Assembly: GCA_903930745.1 (NCBI GenBank)
Contig: CAIYZX010000260.1
Coordinates: 1-9,369 of the forward strand
Direction of reading: 5' to 3'
From: an uncultured Chloroflexota bacterium
GTDB taxonomy: Bacteria > Chloroflexota > Limnocylindria > Limnocylindrales > CSP1-4
DNA length: 9,369 bases
Shown: in pieces, positions 7,152-9,369 of the stretch
How the letters are laid out: the number at the start of each line of letters is the position of its first letter
Position numbering within the stretch: the first letter of the stretch is position 1
Translations under genes and position numbers: made by a program
The notes under the pieces: generated by a model
The model's input: only the letters and a program-made list of their open reading frames with translations
What the model was told of the DNA's origin: nothing
The model's database searches: none

Positions 7152-7490
7152 GGGAGAGGCTCCTCGTGGTTGTCGGTCATCGGACGTCCCAACCCTGACC
7201 ATCGACTGGACCTCATGCATGTCAACGGCTATGTCGCCGGCCCACGGTCAATGCCGTCCGCTGTGGGCACAAGGACCGCCATCGGCAAGCCGCCGTCCTC
7301 GACGCTCCGGTCGATAAGGAAACGGCACTCCTCTCACCATCAAGGGGCAAACCGATCCGTCATGTCCATCCAAGGCCGCGCATTCGGTGAACGATCACGG
7401 GCGATTGGTCGTCGCTGTCTTGCCGCCGGGAGCGCCCTGTCAACCCAGGCGGTGAGTCCGGGTGAAGCAGCACGTGCGAGGATGGGGAGC
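7152..7490. other. 339-bp intergenic region between divergent genes
   Basis: No gene is supported here; open frames running through it are continuations of neighbours with no ribosome binding site. On the minus strand TTGACA (complement of 7220-7225) is a perfect -35 box, and ATGGTC lies 17 bp further on as a poor -10; together they could drive the 130-residue gene. An imperfect inverted repeat, ACGATCA (7391-7397) and TGGTCGT (7406-7412), with 6 of 7 pairs, lies about 80 bp upstream of the restriction gene and might be a regulator site. No convincing rightward promoter was found. Confidence 0.35.
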
Positions 7491-8708
7491 ATGAAGGCGA
7501 GCGACGCTGCGTACGAGGTGCTGGCTGCGGCTGCGACACCGCTCCACGTGAAGGAGCTGTGCGATCGGATGGTGGCCGGGGGGCTATGGGAGACCGCCGG
7601 CAAGACGCCTTGGGACACGTTGTCCGCGATCCTAGGCAACGAGATCAACACGCTCGGCGCCGCCTCGCGCTTCAGCCGACCTGCTGCCAACACGTTCGCG
7701 CTGCGCCAGCCCGACGACCCCATTCCGCCGGTCGCCCAGGCGCCAGCGGCCGGGCCGAAGGCGTGGCTGTTCCAGGGGAACCCGAAGCTCTACGACCTGC
7801 TCGGCGGCATCGCCGAGGGTCGGCTCCGCAACTACGCGATGAACCAGCACCGCGACCACGCCGCCTACGGCGATCGGGTGTTCTTCTTCCTGTCCGGTGA
7901 GAAGGCCGGCGTCTACGCGGTCGGCCGCATCACGAGCACTGCCTACAAGGCGGACGAGCCGAACGAGTTCGGCCTGTGGAAGGTCGACGTCACCTTCGAG
8001 GCAACGGTCGAGGCGCCGCTCCTGCGCGCCGAGCTCCTCGGCGACCCCGTGCTCGCCACGTTCGGCCCTTTCGGCGGCCGCATGGGCACAAACTTCCCGA
8101 TGTCCGCCGACGTGGCAGCGCGCCTCGAGCACGTCCTCGCGTCCCGGCTGCGTCCGGTCGACGGCTCGAAGACGCGCTGGTTCGATCCTGTCGCGTACGC
8201 CCTCGACCAGTCGATCGAGGCCGCGCGCCAGCGGGTCAAGGACGACCTCCTCGAGCACCTGCGCAACCTCACACCCACCGAGTTCGAGAAGGTCGTGTTC
8301 CTGCTCCTCGAGGCGCTCAAGTACGAGAACGTGGTTGTGACCGGCAAGGCCGGCGACCGCGGCATCGACGTCCGGGCCGTCCTCCGCTACCGCGGTGTTG
8401 CCGAGGTCCCGACCTTCGTGCAGGCCAAGCGCTTCGGCGAGGGCAACAACGTCGACGGCGCGGTCATCGGCCGCCTCCGCGGATCGCTCCCGGTCGAGGC
8501 CCACGGGATCGTCATCACGACCTCCGACTTCACGAAGCAGGCTCGTGTCGAGGCGGCGGCGGTCGGGACGGGCCTCAAGCCCATCTCGCTCATCAGCGGC
8601 GAGGAGCTCGTCGAGCTGCTCGTTGACCTCGGCATCGGCGTCGAGAAGCGCGAGGTCGAGATCTTGCGCCTGGCACCGGAGAAACTCGCCGAGGACCTCG
8701 CCAGCTGA
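7491..8708 (+). CDS. Type IV (modification-dependent) restriction enzyme: HARE-HTH + EVE + Mrr nuclease
   Basis: Predicted to cut DNA that carries modified bases. The 405 residues hold three domains. (1) An N-terminal HARE-HTH (about 1-70; DAAYEVLAAAATPLHVKELC and the KTPWDTLSAIL helix), a winged helix seen in restriction systems. (2) An EVE domain (about 90-216; AWLFQGNPKLYDLL, GDRVFFFLSG, GVYAVGRITS, WKVDVTFE), a PUA-like fold that flips out and reads modified bases. (3) An Mrr-type endonuclease domain (about 252-380) with TPTEFEKVV, the GDRGIDV loop giving D293, and QAK (Q311, K313), the usual Mrr variant of the (D/E)-x-K site, then HGIVITTSDFT. The ATG at 7491 starts exactly where HARE-HTH should; in-frame ATG 7482 and GTG 7452 are less likely. 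No methyltransferase is nearby, as expected for type IV. It appears to be its own transcription unit. Confidence 0.93.
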   Translation: MKASDAAYEVLAAAATPLHVKELCDRMVAGGLWETAGKTPWDTLSAILGNEINTLGAASRFSRPAANTFALRQPDDPIPPVAQAPAAGPKAWLFQGNPKLYDLLGGIAEGRLRNYAMNQHRDHAAYGDRVFFFLSGEKAGVYAVGRITSTAYKADEPNEFGLWKVDVTFEATVEAPLLRAELLGDPVLATFGPFGGRMGTNFPMSADVAARLEHVLASRLRPVDGSKTRWFDPVAYALDQSIEAARQRVKDDLLEHLRNLTPTEFEKVVFLLLEALKYENVVVTGKAGDRGIDVRAVLRYRGVAEVPTFVQAKRFGEGNNVDGAVIGRLRGSLPVEAHGIVITTSDFTKQARVEAAAVGTGLKPISLISGEELVELLVDLGIGVEKREVEILRLAPEKLAEDLAS

Positions 8709-8725
8709 CGAAGACCCCTGCACGT

Positions 8726-8756
8726 CGGCCCGGGACCTACCGCGCCCGCCGGGCCG
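8726..8756 (+). terminator. Hairpin after the restriction gene, possible terminator
   Basis: CGGCCCGG (8726-8733) and CCGGGCCG (8749-8756) are perfect 8-bp inverted arms around a 15-base loop, 17 nt after the stop of the restriction gene. There is no T-run after either arm, so it could act as a weak or bidirectional terminator between the two convergent genes, or be a chance feature of GC-rich DNA. No gene is supported between 8709 and 8886. Confidence 0.35.
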
Positions 8757-8886
8757 GCCTCGTCGCACGCCTCGCCGACAGCGTCGGCACCGGACCACTT
8801 CGACCGCGCCGAGGCGTGGATCCTTGCGCGCCCTGGCGATCGGCAGGACGCAGTTCAGCGAGGCGGTCCGGCGGCGTCGTCTACGG

Positions 8887-9297
8887 TCACACACGCTCCT
8901 CGGTGATCGTGTCGAGGAGGGCACCTACGGCGCCCATGACAGCGGTCTTTGGGTGCGGCGCCGGGACGGTCTCCGGCCCAAGATCGGATCCGTCGAGGAT
9001 GCTCCGCCGGCGTGTCTCGCGGGTGCGTGCTGTGGGCGGGACGAGCGCCCTCTCGAGACGCACGATGTAGTTCTGGTAGTGGTCCGTGACGAGCGTCCGG
9101 ACCTCATCGAGCCACGCATCCGCATCGGCGATCGCCTGGCCGTCGGCCGGGACGGCGACCGTCGCCGGAAGGGCCGCCTCGATGACCCGGCGCCGCTCTC
9201 GAAGGGCGAGAAGGCGCTTGTCGGACCTCTGCCCCGATCCCAGACGGTGGAACCGCCTGACGAGCGTCGATGCCAGGCGATCGACCGCTATGGCCAT
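8887..9297 (-). CDS. Unrecognised 136-aa protein, mostly helical
   Basis: Family not recognised. The ATG at 9297 has a strong ribosome binding site, GAGGAGG, 5 nt upstream, which decides it over the in-frame GTG at 9342. The sequence is rich in Arg, Leu and Ala and predicts long helices (about 1-45 and 55-90), with a conserved-looking DAWLDEVRTLVTDHYQNYI segment and a Pro-rich loop before a last helix. No catalytic motif, cysteine cluster, signal or membrane segment is visible. It converges on the restriction gene across 178 bp. Its start lies within the likely end of another minus-strand frame, so it is probably the later gene of an operon coming from the right. That upstream gene, not the protein itself, is the best clue to its role. 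Confidence 0.7.
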   Translation of the reverse strand: MAIAVDRLASTLVRRFHRLGSGQRSDKRLLALRERRRVIEAALPATVAVPADGQAIADADAWLDEVRTLVTDHYQNYIVRLERALVPPTARTRETRRRSILDGSDLGPETVPAPHPKTAVMGAVGALLDTITEERV

Positions 9298-9368
9298 GCG
9301 CGCCTCCTCGCCACCGCCGCCGATGGTCCGATCGGGTCCCACGATGTCATCGCTTTCCAGGTCACCGG
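9288..9368 (-). CDS. Possible C-terminal end of an upstream gene (partial at right edge)
   Basis: A minus-strand frame enters from the right edge, runs 26 codons (including the segment TWKAMTSWDPIG) and stops at TAG (9288-9290), overlapping the first 10 nt of the 136-residue gene. A short stop/start overlap is typical of coupled genes. The frame of the 136-residue protein is also open to the edge, so a longer form of that protein is the rival reading. Too short to identify. Confidence 0.25.
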   Translation of the reverse strand, partial: PVTWKAMTSWDPIGPSAAVARRRAWP

Positions 9369-9369
9369 G

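Noticed and set aside
6708..7490. Long upstream extension of the restriction enzyme frame (to an ATG-like start near 6708)
   Set aside because: The added 261 residues have no domain character and run antisense across the 130-residue gene. HARE-HTH begins exactly at 7491.
8709..8886. In-frame continuation after the restriction enzyme stop (a Pro/Ala/Ser-rich stretch with DHFDRAEAW)
   Set aside because: There is no start codon or ribosome binding site, and read-through is not supported. Treated as noncoding.
7632..8924. 430-codon minus-strand open frame
   Set aside because: It is a shadow of the Mrr gene: low-complexity charged sequence, no domain, no start signal.
1..9369. CRISPR array or tandem repeats
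   Set aside because: No regularly spaced repeats apart from the two IS21 terminal copies.

Overview
The window is uniformly GC-rich and every clear gene uses ATG or GTG starts with purine-rich ribosome binding sites. This fits a high-GC bacterium such as an actinobacterium or a GC-rich Chloroflexota lineage, but nothing in it fixes the taxon. There is no ribosomal, tRNA or core-metabolism gene. Every recognisable gene concerns DNA mobility, DNA binding or restriction, so the window reads as part of an integrated mobile or defence island. Neither end of the island is resolved here.

Layout, left to right. (1) 1-1140, minus strand: the istA end of an IS21-family insertion sequence. It holds a DDE transposase cut by the window edge and an outer end with two spaced repeats, finishing in CA at 1139-1140. 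(2) 1283-3247, minus: a 654-residue protein of unknown family with an N-terminal Zn-ribbon-like Cys cluster and an RNADAH motif (R-N-x3-H) of the kind found in HEPN RNases. (3) 3356-5764, minus: an 802-residue large serine recombinase with three tandem excisionase/MerR-like helix-turn-helix repeats at its C-terminus. (4) 5733-6233, minus: an XRE-type regulator that overlaps the recombinase start by 32 nt and whose own N-terminus looks displaced by one reading frame. (5) 6374-6628, plus: a second small XRE regulator, divergent from the first. A 17-bp imperfect palindrome, 6338-6354, lies in the AT-rich gap between them. (6) 6759-7151, minus: an unrecognised 130-residue protein. (7) 7491-8708, plus: a three-domain modification-dependent (type IV) restriction enzyme, HARE-HTH + EVE + Mrr nuclease. 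(8) 8887-9297, minus: an unrecognised 136-residue helical protein, possibly coupled to a gene beyond the right edge.

How they may work together. The two XRE proteins and the palindrome look like a small divergent switch. One arm reads into the recombinase and probably on to the Zn-ribbon/HEPN-like gene. The recombinase would mobilise the element. The EVE-Mrr enzyme is a defence against DNA carrying modified bases, and the HEPN-like protein could be a second, RNA-directed defence. Domain identities of the transposase, the recombinase, the XRE proteins and the EVE-Mrr enzyme are well supported by visible motifs. The defence role of the 654-residue protein, the operator function and the switch model are inference.
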